Positions 1 through 6,181 of a stretch of 8,965 bases of DNA are shown here, in pieces. The notes under the pieces are model-generated. The model saw nothing but the letters and a program-made list of their open reading frames with translations, ran no database searches and was not told where the DNA came from. The DNA lies in the NCBI GenBank assembly GCA_002338605.1, contig DDIP01000188.1, positions 1-8,965 of the forward strand, read 5' to 3'. Every line of letters begins with the position of its first letter. Position 1 is the first letter of the stretch. Made by a program: the position numbers and the translations under genes. The stretch comes from Proteobacteria bacterium UBA1847 (GTDB lineage: Bacteria > Pseudomonadota > Gammaproteobacteria > Steroidobacterales > Woeseiaceae).

Positions 1-79
1 CACAGCCTTCGACGTTGCGAACGGTACAGGCTGCTTCGAGATCAGCGCGTTGTTGCAGGCATTCGAAGACCGCGCCTAG
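1..79 (+). CDS. 3' end of an unidentified protein (cut by window edge)
   Basis: An open plus-strand frame enters from the left edge and ends at TAG 77-79. Its last residues read ...NGTGCFEISALLQAFEDRA. The frame is GC-rich at third positions, and the stop lies 23 nt before the ATG of the next gene, whose ribosome binding site fills the gap. This spacing suggests one transcription unit with the 264-aa gene downstream. The fragment is too short to assign to a family. It could belong to the same cargo cassette as the WD40 gene, in which case the missing part may hold the effector. Confidence 0.55.
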   Translation, partial: TAFDVANGTGCFEISALLQAFEDRA

Positions 80-102
80 CACCCTTCCCCAAGGAGATCA
101 AA

Positions 103-897
103 ATGTCATCCCCAGACACTATCGATGTTTACCTCATCCACGCGACGCTCGATTCCAACAGCGGTTCGCAAATCGGCTTCCCGCCAACGATTCAGGGATT
201 GGCGCGCGATGCGACCATCTCTAATCTGATCACGCTCCTCGGCAACCTGCATTCGATGGGCCATGTTGGTGAGCCGCTCGCGCCGGCTGCTGTAGCTCGA
301 ATGCAGTTCTGGGGAATCGACGGTACGACGCTGGCTCACACCCAGCCGCTGAACGGTTTGCCCGAACCTCGCGTCGTTCTCCTCGTGTCGTGGCAAGGCG
401 AAAAGAATCCGGTGCTTTCGAAAGAACAAGCCAAACCCCTGGCGGACAGCATTTTGAACTACGCACGAGAAAATGACGACAACTTCGCCAATTTCTTCGG
501 CAGCAAGGACGTACCGACTCCGCAGGGCGCCGTCGAAGAGCCTCTATGCGAGATCCTGGTGCGATTCAGTTTTCTCAAGGACAAGATCGACGTTTTCGTA
601 ACGCGGGCCGGTCGAGAACATCTGAGCTTCGCGGCCGGAGTGACACCGGCCGCGCATCTGACAGGCTACGGACTCGAGACGACCTTCGGTGCCGCGGAAG
701 TACCTCCGTTTGCGCAGTTGCCTCCCGAACTTGTGCAGATTGCGGTCACACTCGAACAGCGGCTGAGCGCGCTGGAATCGCTGGACTTCGAACAAGCCAG
801 GCCGATCGTTAATGAGACCAATCAAACACTAGCGGACAATTACATCAAGGCGGCTGACTATTGCCCGGTGAACTCGCGGTTTATCCAGGTGCAGTGA
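103..897 (+). CDS. Hypothetical 264-aa protein upstream of the WD40 gene
   Basis: A complete ORF with a strong ribosome binding site (AAGGAG at 91-96, 6 nt before ATG 103). I do not recognise a family. The product looks soluble and cytoplasmic, with no signal peptide or membrane segment. It has alternating hydrophobic stretches (VYLIHATL near residue 9, RVVLLVSW near 90, EILVRFSFL near 149) consistent with an alpha/beta or beta-rich fold. A helical C-terminal part starts with PPELVQIAVTLEQRLSALE near residue 207 and ends FIQVQ. It has no obvious nuclease, ATPase, protease or TIR motif. It follows closely on the gene cut by the left edge and lies 215 nt before the WD40 gene on the same strand, so it may be that protein's functional partner. 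Gene reality is fairly sure; function is unknown. Confidence 0.85.
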   Translation: MSSPDTIDVYLIHATLDSNSGSQIGFPPTIQGLARDATISNLITLLGNLHSMGHVGEPLAPAAVARMQFWGIDGTTLAHTQPLNGLPEPRVVLLVSWQGEKNPVLSKEQAKPLADSILNYARENDDNFANFFGSKDVPTPQGAVEEPLCEILVRFSFLKDKIDVFVTRAGREHLSFAAGVTPAAHLTGYGLETTFGAAEVPPFAQLPPELVQIAVTLEQRLSALESLDFEQARPIVNETNQTLADNYIKAADYCPVNSRFIQVQ

Positions 898-946
898 GAC
901 CTTTCCAGTGTCTCTTCATCCGCGTCACTCAGGGGGAAGCAAAGTG

Positions 947-1099
947 ATGGCACTCATGTCTGTTCCGATGCTTCTGGCCGAATCGCTGCGACGTTACCGG
1001 GTCGAAACCGACAGGTGCGGACTGATCCTGGATAGACTATATTCGGATTCTCTTCGACTCTACGCTCGGAATAGCGCATATAAAACTGTCCGGATTTAG
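947..1099 (+). CDS. Possible 50-aa ORF coupled to the WD40 gene
   Basis: Starts MALMSVPMLLAESLRRYR and ends KTVRI. A purine-rich GGGGGAAG at 932-939 precedes ATG 947. The stop TAG (1097-1099) overlaps the AGGAGG Shine-Dalgarno (1098-1103) of the WD40 gene, a layout typical of translational coupling. The same frame is also open from a GTG at 908, but that start has no good ribosome binding site. The peptide is basic and possibly helical, with no family recognised. It may be a short leader peptide, a tiny gene or chance. Confidence is low because 50 codons can be open by accident. Confidence 0.33.
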   Translation: MALMSVPMLLAESLRRYRVETDRCGLILDRLYSDSLRLYARNSAYKTVRI

Positions 1100-1112
1100 G
1101 AGGAATAAGAAG

Positions 1113-2981
1113 ATGACTAAAGCCCGCGAACCCGAAGAACCGAGAGCAGACGAAGCATCAAGAGAAGTTGATGCGTCGCGCCAAGGCAACACTCGGTCTG
1201 TGCTGTTGCGGCCGCTGAACAGCGGCTCCGACCAAGCGGCAGTACCCCTCTTCAAGACGTCCTCCGAGATCAAGTCGATGACGGTATTGCCCGACGGTGT
1301 TCGTGTTGCCATGGGAACTGATGATGGCGCGATCAAGATCTTCGACCTGAACTCCCAGCGCGAAATTCTCACTATGACGGGGCACTCTAAAGCAATCTCG
1401 AGCCTCAGCGTTTTTCCAGACGGGCAACGTATACTCTCCGGATCCTGGGATAACAGGATCAAGATATGGAACATCGAGGAGAAACGTGAGATCTCAGCCT
1501 ACTTGGGGCATTCAGACAGTGTGTGGGTCGTTAAGGTGCTTCCGGACGGACATCGAGCACTATCGGGGTCCTCTGACAAAACGATGAAGCTGTGGGACCT
1601 CGAGAATCTGCGCGAGCTGCGTTCCTTTGAGGGGCACGATGGCATGGTCTCCGTGTTGACAGTGATGCCGGACGGCCAACGAGCGGTGACCGGTTCGGAT
1701 GACTGCACGCTGAAGGTGTGGGACCTCGAGACCGGCGAGGAACTACGTACCTTAACAGGGCACACAACAGCGGTCCGTGGCGTCTGCGCGTTAGCCGACG
1801 GGCAGCGCCTGCTGTCTTCCTCGCACCACGGGGAATTCAAAATCTGGGACGTGAATACAGGTCGAGAGCTACTCAACTGGAAAGTTGATTCGGGCGGCCT
1901 CACAGTAGTACTAACGCCCGATCAAAGACGCGCAATCTCGAGTTCATGGGACAACACGCTCAGGCTCTGGGACTTAGAGAAGAATGAGGAGCTACACTCG
2001 CTCACCACCCGACTTGGTTCCGTCGAGGCCATGGCGGTTTCACCGAATGGTCGACAACTGGTCACGGCGTCGAGGGGCAAAGCACTGAGGGTGTGGGATC
2101 TCGACCGCTCGACGACAAGCGCAGAACCCCTGGGGCACTCCGCCAGGGTAACTTCGATCCAGGTCTGTGCCGACGGACAACGCGCTATTTCAGCTTCACT
2201 TGATCAGATGAAAATCTGGAACCTCGAATCCTTCAGTGAGGTTCTCGCCGTTGATGAGAAGTCGTATTGCGTTGCAGTGACTGGAGACTCTCGTCACGTG
2301 GTGTCCGCCTCAACCGAAGGTCCAATCACCGTCTGGGAGATCGGAGCCGAATCACCGCTGCGCCAGCTTCAAGGTAAGCGGTTTGTGGTCGATACCGTGT
2401 GCGTCTTGTCCGATAATCGGCGCGTGGTGTCGGGAGACAGGATGGGGATCTTGATGGTCTGGGATCTCGAAACCGGAAGAGTGCTCCGTGAATTCCGCGG
2501 TCACTCTGAATGGGTAACGGCCATCGCAGCACTTCCGGACGGATTCCAGGTAGTCTCCGGTTCCCGGGACAATACCGTGAAGTGCTGGGACCTCATTCGC
2601 GGTGAAATGACCGCCAGTTTCGCGGGCCATTGGGAAGCCGTGAGCGCAGTGTGCCCGCTTCCCGACGGTCGCCACATACTTTCAGGTTCATTTGATAGCA
2701 CGCTGAAACTCTGGGACTTGGAGACAGGCGCGGAGGTGCGAACGTATTCCGGGCACTCAGATAGTGTCAGTGCAGTTGATGTGTTGTGGGAACAACGCCT
2801 GATCGTCTCGGTCTCGCAGGACTGGACGATGAAGGTTTGGGATCTGGATACGGGCGATTGCGTGGCTGACTTCGAAGCTGAAGGTGCACTCACCGATTGC
2901 GCGGTGAGTAGAGATGGACGAACGATTATCGCAGGCGAGGACAACGGTGCGATTCGCTTCATCGGTCTCGACGTTACGTGA
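1113..2981 (+). CDS. WD40 repeat protein, 14 blades (two predicted seven-bladed propellers)
   Basis: A 622-aa protein with a strong ribosome binding site (AGGAGG 1098-1103, 9-nt spacer). Residues 1-47 are charged and probably disordered. From about residue 48 to the C-terminus there are 14 repeats of about 42 aa. Each carries the 'PDG...SGS.D..[IL]K[LV]WDLE' signature, with the WD/FD/WN/WE or equivalent position near residues 77, 119, 161, 203, 245, 286, 328, 369, 408, 450, 492, 534, 576 and 617 (the last is a degenerate FIGL). Many repeats begin with the GH dipeptide (for example GHS, GHD, GHT); repeats in the middle have lost it. Fourteen repeats fit two seven-bladed beta-propellers, which normally form a protein-interaction platform. 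No NACHT, kinase, CHAT, caspase or trypsin domain is fused, unlike many bacterial WD40 proteins, so an effector may be encoded separately. Cytoplasmic: no signal peptide or membrane segment. Confidence 0.93.
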   Translation: MTKAREPEEPRADEASREVDASRQGNTRSVLLRPLNSGSDQAAVPLFKTSSEIKSMTVLPDGVRVAMGTDDGAIKIFDLNSQREILTMTGHSKAISSLSVFPDGQRILSGSWDNRIKIWNIEEKREISAYLGHSDSVWVVKVLPDGHRALSGSSDKTMKLWDLENLRELRSFEGHDGMVSVLTVMPDGQRAVTGSDDCTLKVWDLETGEELRTLTGHTTAVRGVCALADGQRLLSSSHHGEFKIWDVNTGRELLNWKVDSGGLTVVLTPDQRRAISSSWDNTLRLWDLEKNEELHSLTTRLGSVEAMAVSPNGRQLVTASRGKALRVWDLDRSTTSAEPLGHSARVTSIQVCADGQRAISASLDQMKIWNLESFSEVLAVDEKSYCVAVTGDSRHVVSASTEGPITVWEIGAESPLRQLQGKRFVVDTVCVLSDNRRVVSGDRMGILMVWDLETGRVLREFRGHSEWVTAIAALPDGFQVVSGSRDNTVKCWDLIRGEMTASFAGHWEAVSAVCPLPDGRHILSGSFDSTLKLWDLETGAEVRTYSGHSDSVSAVDVLWEQRLIVSVSQDWTMKVWDLDTGDCVADFEAEGALTDCAVSRDGRTIIAGEDNGAIRFIGLDVT

Positions 2982-3186
2982 CGCGCAGCTGATCGAGCAC
3001 CATCACCAACTGTTCGCAAGTCGTGACGCGGGACGTGGCCTCGACCACGCAGGGCCGTCCATTCGCTGACTTCTTCGTGCTCTTGGAGACGCCTCGCACG
3101 TTTGCGCTGCCCCGAGTGCCAGCCCAGATTCCGGCCCGTTGTCGCTTCCCTCGCCAGTACTTGCCCTCCGCGTCTCTAATGATCAA
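2974..3186 (-). CDS. Weak small ORF or 3' remnant of a minus-strand gene
   Basis: An open minus-strand frame ends at TAA 2976-2974, overlapping the stop end of the WD40 gene by 8 nt, tail to tail. From the TTG at 3186 it encodes 70 aa, basic in the first half (GKYWRGKRQRAGIWAG) and ending CEQLVMVLDQLRVT. The frame stays open upstream for about another 20 codons to a TAG near 3246, without an ATG. Third codon positions are GC-rich, as expected of genuine coding sequence, while the plus-strand ORF here reads as Pro/Arg-rich nonsense. The lack of a good start and ribosome binding site suggests a truncated remnant of a gene whose 5' part is gone. Family not recognised. Confidence 0.35.
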   Translation of the reverse strand: MIIRDAEGKYWRGKRQRAGIWAGTRGSANVRGVSKSTKKSANGRPCVVEATSRVTTCEQLVMVLDQLRVT

Positions 3187-3361
3187 ATTGCCACAATCAT
3201 TCTCGCCGACGACTTCCCGACGGTCGATTCCGACCCACCGCTATGCGTCACGAATCTCAGAAATCAGGTACATTCTTCTCTTTTTTGTTGTAGTTTGCGA
3301 CCGGTTGAAGTCACACGCGAAAGCAGCCGTTCGAGCGGCTCTTATCGAGGGTATAGTGGAG

Positions 3362-3400
3362 CTCGCCATTCGCCGAAAGCGGCCACTCGCGAACGGCGAG
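3362..3400. repeat. 12-bp imperfect inverted repeat with 15-nt loop
   Basis: CTCGCCATTCGC (3362-3373) and GCGAACGGCGAG (3389-3400) pair at 11 of 12 positions around a 15-nt spacer. Neither side has a T-run, so it is not a typical intrinsic terminator. It may be a binding site or a relic of a mobile repeat. No function can be assigned. Confidence 0.5.
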
Positions 3401-3529
3401 TTTCAGGAACCAACCTGGGAGCTCGAGCGGAGAGTATTGGCCGTTTTTCACCGCTTGCTTTTAGTCGGCACCGACGCTCCAGCGGCAATTCTTGGTAGTT
3501 TCTTTACGAATTCCACAAATATTTTCCTA

Positions 3530-3577
3530 GATTTGGGCCAATCGAACACAGTAGGTATGTATTGACGCCAAATTTGG
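3530..3577 (+). promoter_or_regulatory. Two palindromes directly upstream of the recombinase start
   Basis: GATTTGGGCCAATC (3530-3543; GATT/AATC arms with TTGG/CCAA inside) and the perfect palindrome CCAAATTTGG (3568-3577) lie within 60 nt of ATG 3587. Both contain an ATTTGGG core, so the same protein could bind both. The second ends 9 nt before the start codon, over the likely ribosome-binding region. A role as an operator or recombinase/att core is inferred only. Confidence 0.3.
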
Positions 3578-3586
3578 GACTATCAA

Positions 3587-4267
3587 ATGGAAAATCAGAA
3601 CAACACTACTGGAAACTCTTCACATCCCATGACCACCAATTCCTGCGGCACTGAAGTGCGCCCTTGCAGTCAGCAAAGACCTAGGAAAGGGATACGAGTC
3701 GGACCAAAGCGCCCGTTCATGTCAGGCCATGTTTGGGAGACCCGGCAATACTTGAAGTTGAAGGGACGAACTCGGGATCTCGCTCTATTCAATCTCGGAA
3801 TCGACAGTAAACTTCGAGCGTGCGATCTCTTGGATATCCAGGTGTCGGACGTGAGTTCCGGAAGTACAGTTTTCCAACAAGCGACAATCGTTCAGAAGAA
3901 GACCGAGGTGCCGGTAACATTCGAAATAACCGATGCAACTCGGGCATCTGTTCAGGCGTGGATTGAAGACGCAAAGCTGTCACCGGATGATTTCTTGTGG
4001 CAAAGCCGGAACGCGAAATCGGGGCATCTCTCGATGAGCCAATACTCGAGGATCATCAAGCATTTCGCTAAAGTAGTCGGCGCTGATCCGGCCGCCTTTG
4101 CTACACATTCGATCAGGCGGACCAAGGTAACTCTTATATACCGAAAGACTCAGAACCTACGCGCCTGCCAACTCTTGCTTGGACACAAGAAAATAGAAAA
4201 CACCGTTCGGTACCTTGGGCTCGAACTCGATGACGCGCTCAAGATATCGCGAGACATCGATATATAG
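3587..4267 (+). CDS. Stand-alone tyrosine recombinase (phage-integrase catalytic domain)
   Basis: A 226-aa protein made almost entirely of a tyrosine recombinase catalytic domain. Catalytic residues visible: Arg77 (in DSKLRACDL), Lys104/105 (beta-hairpin QKKT), His174-x-x-Arg177 (THSIRRTK), His200 (LLGHKKIENT) and nucleophile Tyr209 (VRYLGLE). It lacks the N-terminal SAM-like core-binding and arm-binding domains of full-length integrases (usually 300-400 aa). It matches the pattern of a widespread proteobacterial family of short integrase-like proteins that begin near RPFKPGHVW. Residues 1-40 are low-complexity, so the true start may be Met15 or later; upstream of ATG 3587 there is only a weak GGGA. 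It converges with the DUF932 gene and probably belongs to the cargo block. It could catalyse inversion, excision or dimer resolution; its substrate is unknown. Confidence 0.9.
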   Translation: MENQNNTTGNSSHPMTTNSCGTEVRPCSQQRPRKGIRVGPKRPFMSGHVWETRQYLKLKGRTRDLALFNLGIDSKLRACDLLDIQVSDVSSGSTVFQQATIVQKKTEVPVTFEITDATRASVQAWIEDAKLSPDDFLWQSRNAKSGHLSMSQYSRIIKHFAKVVGADPAAFATHSIRRTKVTLIYRKTQNLRACQLLLGHKKIENTVRYLGLELDDALKISRDIDI

Positions 4268-4333
4268 GGTCCACGAATGTCTGTCACCGGCACAAGTCGA
4301 AAACGAGCGGCCAGACACGAAATTGCCATATGA

Positions 4334-4362
4334 GTGTCATTAGTAGACCGCAATGACGTCGG
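4334..4362 (-). ncRNA. Truncated fourth copy of the radC-like RNA leader
   Basis: Carries only the first hairpin of the element: GTCATT (4336-4341) and AATGAC (4352-4357) pair perfectly around a GACCGC-containing loop, followed by the conserved GTCGG (4358-4362). The second hairpin and pseudoknot, which should follow leftwards, are absent. The sequence left of 4334 is unrelated to the other copies. It lies downstream of the DUF932 gene on the minus strand, where a leader for a further minus-strand gene would be expected, but no such gene follows. This marks a break point. Confidence 0.7.
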
Positions 4363-4386
4363 TTCGAAATAGGTCGATGCGGCAGA

Positions 4387-4426
4387 GCCTTTTTGCTGAC
4401 GCCGATCCCGGCGGCAGTAAAAAGGC
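4387..4426. repeat. Conserved long hairpin after the DUF932 terminator
   Basis: GCCTTTTT (4387-4394) pairs with AAAAAGGC (4419-4426). Inside, CTG/CAG and CGCCG/CGGCG close an ATCC loop, with only single-base interruptions. The same structure recurs at 5636-5675 with a different loop (GTCT) and intact stems. On the minus strand its 5' arm is the U-tract of the preceding intrinsic terminator, so the two structures compete. Confidence 0.7.
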
Positions 4427-4443
4427 CCCGTGATTCACGGGGC
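4419..4443 (-). terminator. Intrinsic terminator of the DUF932 gene
   Basis: On the minus strand GCCCCGT-gaatc-ACGGGGC (4443-4425) is followed directly by CTTTTT, 43 nt after the DUF932 stop. A classic GC-rich stem plus T-run. Confidence 0.82.
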
Positions 4444-4486
4444 AATCGGGCACACAAGACGCCAGAGACATTGTTGCCATTTGGCG

Positions 4487-5401
4487 CTAGGCTGCCAATT
4501 TCTTGAAGGCGCGACTGTGCATGAACTGACGCACTCGACGTTCACGGTCCAGCACGATCGAGGCACGATTCGGTTCCGACGATTGACGGACCGGCGTGTG
4601 CGTCGACCATCGCGTGGCCGCGTTGTAAAGCGCCCAGACCGTGCTCCCGGCGTTATTGGACTCAATCGTCCAGGCCTGCTCCAGGCGCTGTAACAGCGTC
4701 GGGTTCAGATCCGGAAACGCCTCCAACGCCGTTTGCGCCTGCAAAGGTGTCAACTCGCGCTGACTCCACTCGGACCAGTCCAATGCTGCAACCAGGTAAC
4801 GCTCGATCGCTTCGTTAATCTTCGTGAGCGCCCGGGCATTATCAAAGCCCGACGTATGACGACCGTAAACCGACGTACTGCCTTGCAGCGATACCGCACC
4901 GTTCAAACACCATAGCCGCATGCCGCCCACTTGCGCCGCGAACGCATTGCCGGAGTCGAACGAATTGATGACCGAGATGCGTAACTCGACGATATCGCCG
5001 ATGCGCGGTTCCGCCGTGATGGTCGGAAAGCGGTAGTTACGAATCACACGCCGGCCGCCATAGTTCACGTGGTCTTCGATCTGCAGGCCACTTAGGTCCA
5101 GGTCGGACGTCTGCAACGCCTCATCGAATCCGCGAAACAACGGCTCGTTCGGCACGACCTTGTAGGCACGCCCGTGTATCCCCAGCACCGCGTTGGTGTC
5201 GGTTCGGACGATCGCTTGAAAACCCGATGCCGATCGAGGCAGTCCTTCAGCGTCATTGATGCAAACAGACCGACTTTCCACCGGGAAGTACAGCGGCGAG
5301 TCGTCCAAAAACGGACCAAAGGGACGCATAGCTTCCTCTGTGCCCTGCACCGTTACCAACGAGCGGTCGAACGGGATCACTTTTGCATTGCTTGTTTCCA
5401 T
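4487..5401 (-). CDS. DUF932 domain protein
   Basis: A 304-aa protein of the DUF932 family (phage/plasmid-like, TIGR03299-type), common on ICEs, plasmids and phages; its biochemical role is not established. Visible family features: HGRAYKVVPNEPLF (residues 76-89), the VGGMRLWCLNG block (158-168, where relatives have the conserved 'R..C.N' motif) and STVWALYNAATRWSTH (253-268) near the C-terminus. I chose ATG 5401 (METSNAK) because AAGAGG lies 9-10 nt upstream; an in-frame ATG 12 codons earlier has no such site. The start region can fold: TTTCAT (5404-5409) and ATGAAA (5436-5441) enclose the ribosome binding site. The gene has a radC-like RNA leader about 100 nt upstream and its own terminator. 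Soluble; no signal peptide. Confidence 0.88.
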   Translation of the reverse strand: METSNAKVIPFDRSLVTVQGTEEAMRPFGPFLDDSPLYFPVESRSVCINDAEGLPRSASGFQAIVRTDTNAVLGIHGRAYKVVPNEPLFRGFDEALQTSDLDLSGLQIEDHVNYGGRRVIRNYRFPTITAEPRIGDIVELRISVINSFDSGNAFAAQVGGMRLWCLNGAVSLQGSTSVYGRHTSGFDNARALTKINEAIERYLVAALDWSEWSQRELTPLQAQTALEAFPDLNPTLLQRLEQAWTIESNNAGSTVWALYNAATRWSTHTPVRQSSEPNRASIVLDRERRVRQFMHSRAFKKLAA

Positions 5402-5445
5402 GATTTCATACCTCTTAAACGATGAGAATGACGCCATGAAACGTC

Positions 5446-5472
5446 CGAGGACGCTCTACGGGATCGTCCTCG
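5446..5472 (-). promoter_or_regulatory. Leader hairpin between radC-like RNA and DUF932 start
   Basis: CGAGGACG (5446-5453) and CGTCCTCG (5465-5472) form a perfect 8-bp stem in the DUF932 leader, about 45 nt before the start codon. There is no T-run after it on the minus strand, so it is more likely a leader structure than a terminator. The DUF3577 leader has a comparable hairpin, GTCTTC/GAAGAC, at 7145-7161. Confidence 0.5.
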
Positions 5473-5504
5473 TGGGTGAAGCCTTCGACTAAAGGCCTTA
5501 AGGG

Positions 5505-5613
5505 AGGTTGACTGGATCCGAAGATCCCGCGCTCAGTCGCATCAACCTTTTGAGCGCTTGGGGTGCTGACAATTGTCAGCGGGTGTCATCGATATACCGC
5601 AATGACGTCGGTG
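5505..5613 (-). ncRNA. radC-like cis-regulatory RNA, copy 1 (leader of DUF932)
   Basis: Given as plus-strand arms. Hairpin 1: GTCATC (5585-5590) with AATGAC (5601-5606), one U-G wobble in the minus-strand RNA. Hairpin 2: GCTGAC-AATT-GTCAGC (5565-5580). Pseudoknot: GCGCTCA (5529-5535) with TGAGCGC (5551-5557), interlocked with AGGTTGA (5505-5511) and TCAACCT (5542-5548). Inside the long loop, the minus strand reads GGATC-UUCG-GATCC (5527-5514), a cUUCGg tetraloop. Compared with copies 2 and 3, the GCGCTC/GAGCGC stem shows two fully compensated base changes. The element lies in the DUF932 leader, as remembered for the radC RNA motif. Confidence 0.82.
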
Positions 5614-5635
5614 TAAAAGGCGTTGACTCAGCTGA

Positions 5636-5675
5636 GCCTTTTTTCTGACGCCGGTCTCGGCGGCAGGAAAAAGGC
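5636..5675. repeat. Second copy of the conserved long hairpin
   Basis: GCCTTTTTT (5636-5644), CTG and CGCCG pair with CGGCG, CAG and AAAAAGGC (to 5675) around loop GTCT. It is the counterpart of 4387-4426: stem sequences are kept, the loop differs and one extra T is present. It overlaps the radC-like gene's terminator. Confidence 0.7.
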
Positions 5676-5691
5676 CCCTGGTAGCAGGGGC
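5668..5691 (-). terminator. Intrinsic terminator of the radC-like gene
   Basis: On the minus strand GCCCCTG-ctac-CAGGGGC (5691-5674) is followed by CTTTTT (to 5668), 16 nt after the stop codon of the radC-like gene. Confidence 0.85.
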
Positions 5692-5707
5692 AAACGTCGA
5701 GAGTCGA

Positions 5708-6181
5708 TCACAGCAATCCGCGAGCGGCGAGTGAGACACACTGCTCGCCAACGACGATGTGATCCAGCAGTCGTATGTCGACCAGTTCGAGTGCTTGTTT
5801 CAAGCGTCGGGTGATATTTTCATCCGCCGCCGAAGGTTCCGCCACACCGCTCGGATGTGGGTGGGCAAAAATTGCGGCCGCTGCGTTGTGCGCGATCGCC
5901 TTTTGCACCACCACCCGCGGGTACACACTGGTTCCGTCAATGGTGCCATTAAACAGTTCCTCGTAAGCGATCAGACGATGTCGTCCGTCGAGCCATAGCG
6001 CCACGAACTTTTCGTTGTCCTCAAAGCCCAGCTTGACCTGCAAATACTCCTCCACCACTTTCGGACTGGTAAATGCCTGACCGCGTCGATATTTTTTGTT
6101 GATGGCACGTTTCGCTTTACTGACAACTTCATCCGTGGTCGCAATACGATAGCCGTTATCGTTTCGTACATATAGGTTCAT
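5708..6181 (-). CDS. radC: RadC-like JAMM/MPN+ domain protein
   Basis: A 157-aa protein of the RadC family (JAB/MPN+ fold), the short form found on ICEs, plasmids and prophages; it lacks the N-terminal helix-hairpin-helix region of chromosomal RadC (about 220 aa). The zinc-site motif is complete: Glu57 (DNEKFVALWL), His107-x-His109-Pro110, then Ser117-x-x-Asp120, with the canonical seven-residue spacing. The usual AHNHPSG reads AHPHPSG here. The substrate is not known; on mobile elements the family is often linked to antirestriction or DNA-repair roles, without firm biochemical proof. ATG 6181 (MNLYVR) is chosen because GGAG lies 6 nt upstream, and that site is buried in a hairpin. A radC-like RNA leader precedes the gene and an intrinsic terminator follows it. 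Confidence 0.92.
   Translation of the reverse strand: MNLYVRNDNGYRIATTDEVVSKAKRAINKKYRRGQAFTSPKVVEEYLQVKLGFEDNEKFVALWLDGRHRLIAYEELFNGTIDGTSVYPRVVVQKAIAHNAAAAIFAHPHPSGVAEPSAADENITRRLKQALELVDIRLLDHIVVGEQCVSLAARGLL

Larger units (their letters stand above)
3247..3586. other. Gap without a convincing gene
   Basis: About 340 bp between the weak minus-strand ORF and the recombinase. It contains a T-rich run (about 3276-3296), an imperfect inverted repeat (3362-3400) and two short palindromes before the recombinase. The longest plus-strand ORF crossing it (3023-3565) has no ribosome binding site and an unconvincing composition, so I do not call it. Confidence 0.5.

Noticed and set aside
1015..1090. 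TATATT at 1038-1043 and TATAAA at 1079-1084 as promoter -10 boxes for the WD40 gene
   Set aside because: No convincing -35 box at proper spacing for either; too weak to call.
1037..1903. Several minus-strand ORFs of 78-145 aa opposite the WD40 gene (also 2326-3019)
   Set aside because: They mirror the WD40 repeats in antisense, giving repeated Pro/Ser/Arg-rich patterns, with no ribosome binding sites.
1113..2981. WD40 gene as a recent DNA tandem repeat
   Set aside because: The 14 repeats are kept at protein level but diverged in DNA, so the duplication is old.
3023..3565. Plus-strand 180-aa ORF between the WD40 gene and the recombinase
   Set aside because: No ribosome binding site, patchy composition, opposite the more coding-like minus-strand frame, and no recognisable motif.
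4430..4693. Plus-strand ORFs opposite DUF932 and the radC-like gene (also 5174-5492, 5759-5998)
   Set aside because: Antisense shadows of clear minus-strand genes with family motifs.
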